Shown piece after piece: positions 21,321 to 29,050 of a stretch of DNA of 56,656 nt. Numbering within the stretch: the first letter of the stretch is position 1; every line of letters begins with the position of its first letter. The notes under the pieces were generated by a model. That model searched no databases. It was given only the letters and a program-made list of their open reading frames with translations, and was not told the origin of the DNA. Source of the stretch: Streptomyces sp. A0958 (lineage in GTDB: Bacteria; Actinomycetota; Actinomycetes; Streptomycetales; Streptomycetaceae). The DNA is taken from NCBI RefSeq assembly GCF_004795035.1, contig NZ_SSBK01000040.1:1-56656 (forward strand), written 5' to 3'. Both the position numbers and the translations under genes were made by a program.

Positions 21321-22355
21321 GTGACGACGGTGACGGCACAACAGCAGCGGACGGCACACACGCAACGGGCCGCCCGGGGCGAGCCGCCCCCCGGGCCGGA
21401 CGGACGGGGCCAGGACAGGCGCGGACCCACCCCCGGCACGGACGGCCGCGACCAGGGCAGGCGCCGGGCGGCGCCCGGCCGGCGGCCCGAGCTCGCCGCC
21501 TTTCTGCGCAGCCGCCGGGCGCGGGTGACCCCGGCCGACGTGGGCATGGCCCCGGGGCTGCGGCGCCGCACGCCGGGCCTGCGCCGCGAGGAGGTCGCCC
21601 AGCTCTCCGGCGTCGGCGTCACCTGGTACACCTGGCTGGAACAGGGCCGTCCGATCAACGCGTCCCCCCAGGTCCTGGACGCGGTGGCACGGACGCTGCG
21701 GCTGGACCCGCCGGAGCGCGAGCACCTCTACCAGCTGGCCGGGGTCGCCTTCATACCGGGCAGGGAGTCCGACACGCTGGAGGTCGGCGAGGAGATCCAG
21801 GGCATCATCGACGCGCTCGACCCGCACCCCGCGGTCGTCTACAACGCGCGCTACGACGTCCTGGCGACCAATCCCGCCTACCTCGACCTCTTCGGCGTCC
21901 CCGTCATGGGCGAGTCCCGGGTGCGGAACGTGCTGTGGGCGCTGTTCACGATGTCGGAGCGGGCCTGCCCGGTCGTCCACCGCTCCCAGGAGCTGCCCCT
22001 GATGGTGGCGACCCTGCGCAGCGGCTACGGACGCCATGCGGGCGAGCCGGCCTGGGAGTCGTTCATCGAGGCGCTGTCGGCGGCCAGCCCGTACTTCACG
22101 AAGCTGTGGCGCAGCGGGGACGTCGCCCCGCCGGGGCGGCGCGTGAAGACCTTCCGGCACTGGGCGGTGGCCGGCGACATACGGCTGACGTCGGTCTCGC
22201 TGACCGTCAACGGACTGCCGGAGTGCCGGATCGTCGCGTACACACCGGCCGACGAGGCGAGCGTGGGGCGGCTGGCGGAGTTGCGCGCGCACCGTCGGGG
22301 GCCGTGCGAGGCGGGGGCCGAAGGGGGCGCGGCAAGCAGAAATCCCGCCCCCTGA
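21321..22355 (+). CDS. XRE-family regulator with MmyB-like ligand-binding domain
   Basis: 344 residues. A disordered Arg/Gly/Pro-rich N-terminus (about 1-52) leads to an HTH_3-type helix-turn-helix domain (ELAAFLRSRRARVTPADVG...TPGLRREEVAQLSGVGVTWYTWLEQGR, about 55-110). After it comes the MmyB-like domain (HPAVVYNARYDVLATNPAYLDLFG..., RSQELPLMVATLRSGYGRHAGEPAWESFIEAL). The signature LRREEVA.LAGVSxxYYxxLEQGR identifies this large actinobacterial group, which often regulates an adjacent transporter or oxidoreductase. GTG at 21321. Its stop codon lies inside the hairpin at 22340-22370. It probably represses the MFS gene and releases it upon binding a small molecule. Confidence 0.9.
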   Translation: MTTVTAQQQRTAHTQRAARGEPPPGPDGRGQDRRGPTPGTDGRDQGRRRAAPGRRPELAAFLRSRRARVTPADVGMAPGLRRRTPGLRREEVAQLSGVGVTWYTWLEQGRPINASPQVLDAVARTLRLDPPEREHLYQLAGVAFIPGRESDTLEVGEEIQGIIDALDPHPAVVYNARYDVLATNPAYLDLFGVPVMGESRVRNVLWALFTMSERACPVVHRSQELPLMVATLRSGYGRHAGEPAWESFIEALSAASPYFTKLWRSGDVAPPGRRVKTFRHWAVAGDIRLTSVSLTVNGLPECRIVAYTPADEASVGRLAELRAHRRGPCEAGAEGGAASRNPAP

Positions 22356-22370
22356 CCGGGGACGGGATTT
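22340..22370. terminator. Bidirectional terminator between the XRE gene and tRNA-Ala copy 2
   Basis: AAATCCCG at 22340-22347 pairs with CGGGATTT at 22363-22370, and the C/G runs inside extend the stem. A/T-rich ends give a U tract in either direction. Confidence 0.75.
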
Positions 22371-22376
22371 CGATTG

Positions 22377-22449
<73 letters not shown>

Positions 22450-22567
22450 GCTGTCCGCTGTGTTTCTCTGCGTTTCCGCGCTGCGAACAAGAAGAACTCT
22501 AGCCTGTGACCAGCCGGAAAGTGAAATCCGGCCGCCGCCGCCCCGAGGGCGGCTCGGGGTGGACCGG

Positions 22568-23221
22568 TCAGGCGTCGTCGCCGAGCACCGGTTCCGGCAG
22601 GGTGCCGGCGTTGTGCTCCAGCAGGCGCCAGCCGCGGGCGCCCTCGCCCAGCACGGACCAGCAACAGTTGGAGAGCCCGCCGAGCCCTTCCCAGTGGTGC
22701 GCCTCCAGGCCCAGCAGCCGGCCGATGGTGGTCCGGATGGTGCCGCCGTGGCTGACGACGACGAGCGTGCCGTCGTCGGGCAGCTTCTCGGCCTGTCCGA
22801 GCACCACGGGGGCGGCCCGGTCGGCGACCTCGGTCTCCAGCTCGCCGCCGCCGCGCCGCACCGGCTCGCCGCGCTTCCAGGCGGCGTACTGCTCGCCGTA
22901 GCGCTCCACGATCTCCTCGTGGGTCAGGCCCTGCCAGGCGCCCGCGTAGGTCTCGCGCAGGGCCGGGTCGTAGGCGACGTCGAGCCCGGTGACCGCGGCC
23001 AGCTCGGCGGCCGTGGCCGCGGCCCGCCGCAGGTCGGAGGCCACGATCGCGTCCGGCTTCAGCGAGGCGAGCAGCCGGGCGGCCCGGCGGGCCTGCGCGA
23101 CGCCGGACTCGGTCAGCTCGATGTCCGTGGAGCCCTGGAAGCGGCGCTCCAGGTTCCAGGCGGTCTGGCCGTGCCGCCAGAGGACGATCCTGCGGCCCCT
23201 GCCGCTTCTGCTGCCGTTCAG
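22568..23221 (-). CDS. Histidine phosphatase family protein (phosphoglycerate-mutase-like), CTG start
   Basis: 217 residues. The phosphohistidine motif is RIVLWRHGQTAW near the N-terminus and the second catalytic His is in VVSHGGTIRTT. SDLRRAAATA and ETYAGAWQGLTHEEI are further family marks. Members dephosphorylate diverse small molecules, not only 3-phosphoglycerate. No ATG, GTG or TTG precedes the RHG motif in this frame before the rsfS coding region. The only fitting start is CTG at 23221, which overlaps the rsfS stop (CTGA) and has GGAGGGGGAG eight bases upstream. An ATG-only gene model would start at 23044 and lose the active-site RHG. It is the last gene of the nadD-LCP-rsfS operon. Confidence 0.88.
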   Translation of the reverse strand: MNGSRSGRGRRIVLWRHGQTAWNLERRFQGSTDIELTESGVAQARRAARLLASLKPDAIVASDLRRAAATAAELAAVTGLDVAYDPALRETYAGAWQGLTHEEIVERYGEQYAAWKRGEPVRRGGGELETEVADRAAPVVLGQAEKLPDDGTLVVVSHGGTIRTTIGRLLGLEAHHWEGLGGLSNCCWSVLGEGARGWRLLEHNAGTLPEPVLGDDA

Positions 23222-23649
23222 TTCTGCTCCCCCTCCATGCCGCCGTTGAGCTCCGCGTGCTCAGCGGCCTTGCCGCGGGTCTTGACGGCGTCCTCGGGCA
23301 GAGCGATCTCGGGGCAGTCCTTCCAGAGCCGCTCCAGCGCGTAGAAGACGCGCTCCTCGCTGTGCTGGACGTGGATGACGATGTCGACGTAGTCGAGGAG
23401 AATCCACCGGGCGTCGCGGTCGCCCTCGCGGCGGACCGGCTTGGCGCCGAGCTCCTTCTGAAGCCGCTCCTCGATCTCGTCGACGATCGACTTGACCTGG
23501 CGGTCGTTGGGGGCCGAGGCCAGCAGGAAGGCGTCGGTGATCGACAGCACGTCGCTGACGTCGTACGCGATGATGTCGTGAGCGAGCCGGTCGGCGGCCG
23601 CCTGAGCGGCGGCGTTGATGAGCTCGATGGAGCGGTCCGTGGCGGTCAC
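23218..23649 (-). CDS. rsfS: Ribosomal silencing factor RsfS (Iojap/YbeB family)
   Basis: 143 residues with the RsfS core: DVSDVLSITDAFLLASAPNDRQVKSIVDEIEE, PVRREGDRDARWILLDYVDIVIHVQHSEERVFYALERLW. It binds uL14 on the 50S subunit and blocks subunit joining when nutrients are low. The C-terminal 25 residues form a variable acidic tail. GTG start at 23649. It is cotranscribed with nadD and the LCP gene upstream and overlaps the histidine phosphatase by four bases. nadD-rsfS linkage is widespread in bacteria. Confidence 0.96.
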   Translation of the reverse strand: MTATDRSIELINAAAQAAADRLAHDIIAYDVSDVLSITDAFLLASAPNDRQVKSIVDEIEERLQKELGAKPVRREGDRDARWILLDYVDIVIHVQHSEERVFYALERLWKDCPEIALPEDAVKTRGKAAEHAELNGGMEGEQN

Positions 23650-23802
23650 AAGCAGGCTTTCGTCGTCGGTCGGATAGACCCCTAGGGTCTCACGGGGAAC
23701 CGACAGTCCACGCAGTCGTATTCCGACAGCCGCCCAGGAGTCGCCCCGGTACCTCTCGGGAGGAGGGCCGGAGCCGCCCGGCCCCGGCCCTCCCGCCCCC
23801 TG

Positions 23803-25554
23803 CTACTCGACCTTGTAGTCCTGGCCGAGGAGGACGGAGACATCCGCGTTCCCGGCCGGCTTGCCCTTCTGCACCGCGCTCGTCGGCAGTCCGAGGGTCT
23901 TGGCGACCTGGCTCGCCTTCTCCTTGTCCGCCGCCTCCGCGTAGACGACCTGCGAGGACGCCACGGCGTCGGCCTTCCCGCTGTTGACGAAGGCGAAGCC
24001 GCCGTTGACCAGCTTGCCCCGGGCTGACTCCGTACCGCCGGTGTCACCGGTGGCGTTCTTGATGCCGACCCGGATCACCCCGTCCGCGGACGGGGCCTTG
24101 ACCGCACCGCCCAGGACGTCCTTGACGACGCTCTCCGTGGCCGCGTCGGTGAGGGTGCCGTCGTCCTGGACCGGCAGCAGCGCCGTCTTGTAGGCGCCGA
24201 TCTTGGCGTGTTCGGCGAGCTTCGCCAGCGAGGCCCCGAGGTCCTTCTCGGGCAGCGACGGGTCCAGGATCTGGGCCAGCGTCTGCACGGTGACGGTCGC
24301 GGCCTTCGGGTCGTCGGACATCTTGCGCAGCACCCCGCGCATGACCTGCCCGAACCGCATCAACTGCTTGGCCTCGGGCTCGCCGGGACCGCGGTACGTG
24401 GCGTACGCGACGGCCATCGGGCCGCTGAGGGTCTGCCCCTCGCCCTTCTTCACCAGGTCGTCCGCACCCTTCTTGGCGCCCGGAACATCGGTGTCGGTGT
24501 CGACCTCGATGTTGCCGACCAGGTCGACGAGGTTCTCCAGGTACGGGGTGTCGAGCCGCCAGGTCCCGCTGATGTCGGTGCCGAGCAGGGTGTCGAGGGA
24601 TTCCCGGGTCCCGGACGTGCCGTCGTCGTCCACCGACTTGCCGAGCGTGGTGGTGCCCCCGTCCTCGTCGGAGACGGCGAGGGAGTTGGGAAGCAGGACG
24701 GTGGTCCCCTGCTTGGTGGTGACGTTGTCCACGAGCAGGGCGGTGGACGTACCGCCGCCCTTGGTGTTGTGGAGGTGGACCACGATGACGTCCCGCCGCT
24801 GCGGACCGGTCGTCGCGGTGTTCTCCTTCTCCCCGCCGGACATGCCGGGGAGCTTGCCCGCCGACCACAGGTAGCCGACACCGCCGACGACGGCCAGGAC
24901 CGCCACGACGATCAGCGCGACGATCCGGTTGCGGCCCCGGCGGCGCGCCTCCTCGCGGCGCTCGCTGCGGCTCTCGGTGAACTTGAGCCAGTCGATGACG
25001 TCTTCGGAGTCCTCGTCGGGCTCCTCGATGAAGGAGAACTGCTCGGTGCGGTAGTCCTGCCCGCCGCGCCGCTGACCGGGGACGGCCGCCTCGGGCGCCG
25101 GCTGCGGCTCGGGCTCCGCGGGGGCGGCCGGAGCCGCGGGAGCGGGTGCGGGTGCGGGAGCAGGAGCGGGGGCCTGCTGCGGGATGCTCCACTGCTGGGT
25201 CGTGTCGACCGCGGCGGGCTGCTGCCCGGTGTCGTAGCCGTACGCGTCGTAGCCGTAGCCCTGCTGCGGGGCCTGGTGCTGCTGGGGCGCGTAGGGGTCG
25301 TACTGCTGCGGCGGCGGGGCGGGGGGCTGCTGCTGGGCGTACGGGTCGTAGCCGTACCCCTGGTCGCCGCCCTGCGGAGCCTGCTGCGGGGGCTGCTGGT
25401 GCTGCTGATCCTGATGCTGTTGCTGCTGCTGCTGCGCGTACGGGTCGTACTGCTGCTGACCCGGCTGCTGGTACACCGGCTGCCCGTACTCGTCGTAGCC
25501 GATGATCTGCGGCTGCTGGTAGTACGGGTCGTACGGGTTCTGTCGGTCGTTCAC
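23803..25554 (-). CDS. LytR-CpsA-Psr-like protein with LytR_C domain; candidate wall-polymer ligase
   Basis: 583 residues from a GTG at 25554, 20 bases after nadD. Residues 1-160 are a low-complexity cytosolic region very rich in Gln, Tyr, Pro and Ala (YDPYAQQQ-type repeats). SEDVIDWLKF follows, then a basic stretch, one span at about 208-228, an LCP-like extracytoplasmic domain (about 250-420) and a LytR_C domain (about 490-583). LCP enzymes move polymers from undecaprenyl carriers to peptidoglycan. The usual RSDT and PRD motifs are replaced here (GTSTALLVDN, LLPNSL). Only the TYRGPGEPEAKQLMRFGQV segment recalls the xRxR motif. From memory, the S. coelicolor counterpart SCO2578 (PdtA) was linked to attachment of a polydiglycosylphosphate. 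Confidence 0.85.
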   Translation of the reverse strand: MNDRQNPYDPYYQQPQIIGYDEYGQPVYQQPGQQQYDPYAQQQQQQHQDQQHQQPPQQAPQGGDQGYGYDPYAQQQPPAPPPQQYDPYAPQQHQAPQQGYGYDAYGYDTGQQPAAVDTTQQWSIPQQAPAPAPAPAPAPAAPAAPAEPEPQPAPEAAVPGQRRGGQDYRTEQFSFIEEPDEDSEDVIDWLKFTESRSERREEARRRGRNRIVALIVVAVLAVVGGVGYLWSAGKLPGMSGGEKENTATTGPQRRDVIVVHLHNTKGGGTSTALLVDNVTTKQGTTVLLPNSLAVSDEDGGTTTLGKSVDDDGTSGTRESLDTLLGTDISGTWRLDTPYLENLVDLVGNIEVDTDTDVPGAKKGADDLVKKGEGQTLSGPMAVAYATYRGPGEPEAKQLMRFGQVMRGVLRKMSDDPKAATVTVQTLAQILDPSLPEKDLGASLAKLAEHAKIGAYKTALLPVQDDGTLTDAATESVVKDVLGGAVKAPSADGVIRVGIKNATGDTGGTESARGKLVNGGFAFVNSGKADAVASSQVVYAEAADKEKASQVAKTLGLPTSAVQKGKPAGNADVSVLLGQDYKVE

Positions 25555-25573
25555 CGGTGCCCCTTTCCGTGGC

Positions 25574-26191
25574 TCACTCGCCGCGGTACAGCTGGCGCTT
25601 GTCGATGTAGCGGACCACACCGTCCGGCACGAGATACCAGACCGGCTCCCCCTCGGCGACCCTGGCGCGGCAGTCCGTCGAGGAGATCGCCAGCGCGGGC
25701 ACCTCCACCAGGGAGACGCCCCCCTTCGGCAGCCCGTCGTCCGTGAGCACATGGCCCGGCCGGGTCACACCGATGAAGTGGGACAGCGAGAACAGTTCGT
25801 CGGCGTCGCGCCAGGTGAGGATCTGGGCGAGCGCGTCGGCGCCGGTGATGAAGAAGAGGTCCGCTTCGCCGTGGACCGCGCGCAGGTCCCGCAGGGTGTC
25901 GATCGTGTACGTGGGGCCCTTGCGGTCGATGTCGCTCCGGCTGACCGAGAACTGGGGGTTGGACGCCGTCGCGATGACCGTCATCAGATAGCGGTCCTCC
26001 GCCGGGGAGACGTGCTTGTGGCTCTTCTGCCACGGCTGCCCGGTCGGTACGAAGATCACCTCGTCGAGGTGGAACTGGGCGGCCACTTCACTGGCCGCCA
26101 CCAGGTGTCCATGATGGATCGGGTCAAACGTCCCGCCCATCACGCCGAGTCGGCGTTTGCCGTGGCCGGTAGGCACTTCCTGCTCTCCCAT
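25574..26191 (-). CDS. nadD: Nicotinate-nucleotide adenylyltransferase
   Basis: 205 residues starting MGEQEVPTGHGKRRLGVMGG. Motifs are GGTFDPIHHGHL (nucleotide-binding GxFxPxHxGH), PPWQKS-type FVPTGQPWQKSHKHVS, and ISSTDCR near the C-terminus (the ISSTxIR loop). It adenylates nicotinate mononucleotide to NaAD in NAD synthesis. The ATG at 26191 agrees with family length. The in-frame reading farther upstream overlaps a separate small gene. It heads the operon nadD-LCP-rsfS-phosphatase. Confidence 0.96.
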   Translation of the reverse strand: MGEQEVPTGHGKRRLGVMGGTFDPIHHGHLVAASEVAAQFHLDEVIFVPTGQPWQKSHKHVSPAEDRYLMTVIATASNPQFSVSRSDIDRKGPTYTIDTLRDLRAVHGEADLFFITGADALAQILTWRDADELFSLSHFIGVTRPGHVLTDDGLPKGGVSLVEVPALAISSTDCRARVAEGEPVWYLVPDGVVRYIDKRQLYRGE

Positions 26192-26229
26192 GCGTGCAGA
26201 GCCTACTGGCACAGCTGTACGCCTCGGCC

Positions 26230-26391
26230 TCAGCGGTCGCGGTTGAAGCGCGTGGTGATCCAGAGAAGGAGGAGAAGCACGACAAAGGCACCGCCACCGG
26301 TGAGGTAGGGGCTCAGGCTTTCGTGGTTGCCACCGTGCTCGCCCTCGGCGGCGACGGTGACCAGCTGGTGTGCGGTGCTCGTGAGGCTCAT
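26230..26391 (-). CDS. 53-residue single-span membrane protein
   Basis: The minus strand encodes MSLTSTAHQLVTVAAEGEHG, then GNHESLSPYLTGGG, a span of about 13 hydrophobic residues (AFVVLLLLLWITT) and a basic end RFNRDR. The Arg-rich C-terminus after the span implies the N-terminus is outside. Codon usage is that of a translated gene. It lies 38 bases upstream of nadD on the same strand. The size, location and hydrophobic pattern suggest a conserved small protein of this locus. No function is known to me. Confidence 0.7.
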   Translation of the reverse strand: MSLTSTAHQLVTVAAEGEHGGNHESLSPYLTGGGAFVVLLLLLWITTRFNRDR

Positions 26392-26474
26392 CTTCGGCAG
26401 GACCTATCGATCGGGAGTCGGGGGAAGACGTCGCGGACATCGTATGCGGGTGCCCCGGGCACGCTCACGCCGAC

Positions 26475-26627
26475 TCAGTCGTTGTTGTCGTCGTTGCGGT
26501 ATCCGCGCAGCAGGAACCAGGCCAGCAGGGCGGCTCCCAGGAGGGAGACGATCAACACGATGCGGATCGTGTTGCCCGGCCCCTGGTCCCCGGAAGCGGC
26601 GGCGAGCAGAGCAACGGTATGCGGCAT
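26475..26627 (-). CDS. 50-residue single-span membrane protein
   Basis: Sequence MPHTVALLAAASGDQGPGNT, then a span (IRIVLIVSLLGAALLAWFLL) and a polar end RGYRNDDNND. The ATG at 26627 has GAGGAG 12 bases upstream. It is on the same strand as the 53-residue gene and nadD, 83 bases before the former, and divergent from the M48 peptidase. No known family. Confidence 0.7.
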   Translation of the reverse strand: MPHTVALLAAASGDQGPGNTIRIVLIVSLLGAALLAWFLLRGYRNDDNND

Positions 26628-26739
26628 GTCGGGCGTCTCCTCAGTTGTCCACAGCCCCCCGCACACCGTAGCTCCAGCACCTAGGCTGGGCGGAGTCAGG
26701 GGGCGAGCGACGTCTCGTACGAACACAGGGGGCCCATCT

Positions 26740-27864
26740 ATGACCGACAGCAGCCACCAGAACCACGACAGCGTGCCGAGCAGGCAGCGCAAGCGTTTCC
26801 CGGGAATCTCCTCCCGGGCCTACGAGCACCCCGCGGACCGTTCGGCCCTGGTCGCCCTGCGCAGGCTGAGCGGCTTCGACACCGTCTTCAAGGCGCTGAG
26901 CGGACTGCTGCCGGAGCGCAGCCTGCGACTTCTCTTCCTGTCGGACTCCGTCCGGGTGAGTGACGCCCAGTTCACGCATCTCAACGACATGCTGCGCGAC
27001 GCCTGTTACATCCTGGACCTGGAGCAGGTCCCGCCGATGTACGTCAACCAGGACCCGCGGCCCAACGCCATGTGCATCGGGCTCGACGAGCCGATCATCG
27101 TGGTGACCACGGGTCTGGTGGAGCTGCTCGACGAGGAGGAGATGCGGGCGGTCATCGGCCACGAGGTCGGACACGCCCTCTCCGGCCACGCCGTGTACCG
27201 CACGATCCTGCTCTTCCTCACCAACCTGGCGCTCAAGGTCGCGTGGATTCCGCTGGGCAACGTCGCGATCATGGCGATCGTGACCGCGCTGCGCGAGTGG
27301 TTCCGCAAGTCGGAGCTGTCGGCGGACCGGGCCGGGCTGCTGGTCGGCCAGGACTCGCAGGCGTCGATGCGCGGCCTGATGAAGATCGCCGGCGGCAATC
27401 ACCTCCACGAGATGAATGTGGACGCCTTCCTCGCCCAGGCCGACGAGTACGAGAAGGCCGGCGACCTCCGCGACTCCGTCCTCAAGATCCTCAACGTGCT
27501 CCCGCGCTCGCACCCGTTCACCACGGTCCGCGCGGCCGAGCTGAAGAAGTGGTCCGAGAGCCGTGACTACCAGCGGATCACGGAGGGCCACTACCCGCGG
27601 CGCGACGAGGACAAGGACACCTCGGTGACGGACTCGTTCAAGGAGTCCGCCTCTCATTACGCCGATTCGGTGCGCAACAGCAAGGACCCGCTGATGAAGC
27701 TGGTCGGCGACATAGCAGGGGGCGCCGGGGACCTGGGCGGGAAGCTCCGGGACAAGTTCACCGGCGGGGGCGGTACCAAGGGCGGTGCTACGGGCGGCTC
27801 CGCACCGTCGTCGGGGACGCAGGGCCCTGAGGATTCGCAGGAGCCCGGGACGGCGGGGAGCTGA
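26740..27864 (+). CDS. M48-family zinc metallopeptidase
   Basis: 374 residues from the ATG at 26740. The zinc-binding HExxH is VIGHEVGHALSGH (residues 141-145) and the third ligand motif is SELSADRAGLL (Glu 192). A hydrophobic stretch at about 153-186 lies between them and may be one or two spans or a buried hairpin. The C-terminal 60 residues are Gly/Ser/Thr-rich and disordered. Unlike HtpX there is no clear N-terminal span. Related proteases degrade membrane or wall-associated substrates. Its last 77 bases overlap the oppositely transcribed gene that ends at 27788. Confidence 0.9.
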   Translation: MTDSSHQNHDSVPSRQRKRFPGISSRAYEHPADRSALVALRRLSGFDTVFKALSGLLPERSLRLLFLSDSVRVSDAQFTHLNDMLRDACYILDLEQVPPMYVNQDPRPNAMCIGLDEPIIVVTTGLVELLDEEEMRAVIGHEVGHALSGHAVYRTILLFLTNLALKVAWIPLGNVAIMAIVTALREWFRKSELSADRAGLLVGQDSQASMRGLMKIAGGNHLHEMNVDAFLAQADEYEKAGDLRDSVLKILNVLPRSHPFTTVRAAELKKWSESRDYQRITEGHYPRRDEDKDTSVTDSFKESASHYADSVRNSKDPLMKLVGDIAGGAGDLGGKLRDKFTGGGGTKGGATGGSAPSSGTQGPEDSQEPGTAGS

Positions 27865-28915
27865 CCTCCAGCGTTCCGCAGAGCGCGGCGACGGGCCGGC
27901 CCGTGGCGTACGGGTCGGTGCCGGCCGGGCCCCGGGACACCGCCCGTTCGCCCGCCAGCAGGGGGCGCAGCACGGCCGAGGCGTCGGCCGGGCAGGACTG
28001 CGGTCCCGCCTGGAGATAGCTGGTCAGCACCTCCAGGCGGTGCAGCCGCAGATCCTCCCGGTCGAACCGGAAGCGCATCTCCCGCCGCACGGTGAACAGC
28101 GAGGCGCCGCCTTCCTGCCGGGGTCCGGAGACGGCGGGGCGCAGCGCGTAGGTGAAGGTGTGGTCCGAGACCACTTCCAGGGCGTCGGACCCCGTCTGGA
28201 CGTATCGCAGGGTGCCCCGGACGCGGATCTCGGGGTCCGGGGTGACCCTGGCCGGGTCGAAGCGGACGAGCCACCCGGTCGCGGCGTGCTGCCCGTCGTC
28301 ATAGGGCTCGGAGACGCTGCGGTCGAACTGCTCCATCTGGTCGGGGTCGAGCAGTGATTCCACGGGGCGCACCGCGTTCCCGCTGAGCACGTCGGGGTCG
28401 AGCGAGGAGGCGACCAGGTAGTCCTTGACGGTGGCCAGGGCGGCGGTCACCTGGCTCTCGGAGAAGTCGGTCGTGCCCCGGGCGGCCGGGGGGTTGATGC
28501 CGTCCCTGCCCTTCGGGTGGTCGGCGGCGGGGCTGCTCGCGAAGAGGGCGGCCGGGGTGCCCGCGGGGACGGTGCCGCGCGGGGCGAGGGGGACGAGGGT
28601 CATCCGCAGCGGCTCGGCCCGTCGGCCGGCCGGGCTCTCGTAGGGGTGGCGCAGGCCCATGAAGACGGCGGTGCCGAAGGCCATGGCGATCAGGACCATC
28701 AGGGCGAGCGCGATCCGGGAGCCGTGGCGAAAGGCCCGCCCGTGCAGGGTGCGGACGGCGCGGGCGTGCTCGCCCATGCGTTCCTGGGCGGAGAATTCCT
28801 GCAGCCTGGCGGCCCGCACGAAGGACTCGTCGAAGACGAGTGAGCCGTATTCGTCGTCCTGACCGCTCGCGCCGTTCTCCGCCGGGCCGTCGGGTGGGTC
28901 TCCGCGGTGTGCCAT
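27788..28915 (-). CDS. Single-span actinobacterial protein (SCO2583-like), function unknown
   Basis: 375 residues. A cytosolic N-terminus (1-65) carries DEYGSLVFDESFVRAARLQE, then one span at about 66-87 and an extracytoplasmic beta-rich domain (about 150-330) resembling a lipoprotein-type or NTF2-like fold (GWLVRFDPARVTPDPEIRVRGTLRYVQTG...). A Pro/Ser-rich tail follows. The cytosolic motif is shared with the next gene upstream. The S. coelicolor homologues were, from memory, studied as partners of the spore-wall synthesis machinery. The ATG at 28915 directly follows a hairpin that encloses its Shine-Dalgarno sequence. Its 3' end is antisense to the M48 gene. Confidence 0.75.
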   Translation of the reverse strand: MAHRGDPPDGPAENGASGQDDEYGSLVFDESFVRAARLQEFSAQERMGEHARAVRTLHGRAFRHGSRIALALMVLIAMAFGTAVFMGLRHPYESPAGRRAEPLRMTLVPLAPRGTVPAGTPAALFASSPAADHPKGRDGINPPAARGTTDFSESQVTAALATVKDYLVASSLDPDVLSGNAVRPVESLLDPDQMEQFDRSVSEPYDDGQHAATGWLVRFDPARVTPDPEIRVRGTLRYVQTGSDALEVVSDHTFTYALRPAVSGPRQEGGASLFTVRREMRFRFDREDLRLHRLEVLTSYLQAGPQSCPADASAVLRPLLAGERAVSRGPAGTDPYATGRPVAALCGTLEVSSPPSRAPANPQGPASPTTVRSRP

Positions 28916-28963
28916 GACTTCTCCCGACTCCGTGAGAAGTCCCCTCGTCGAGCGCGTGAGGGG
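28916..28963 (-). promoter_or_regulatory. Hairpin enclosing the ribosome-binding site of the 28915 gene
   Basis: On the minus strand GACTTCTC (28941-28934) pairs with GAGAAGTC (28923-28916), which is immediately followed by the ATG. The Shine-Dalgarno GGGAGAAG lies in the 3' arm. A second stem, GAGGGG/CCCCTC-type at 28958-28963 with 28941-28946, is directly upstream and overlaps it by a base. Confidence 0.6.
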
Positions 28964-29050
28964 TCATACATTCAGGGTGGGTCGATCACGACGACCGTAA
29001 ACGCGGTGACGGCCGGCAACCACCGGAGAGTTCCGCCGGGGCGCCGGGGA

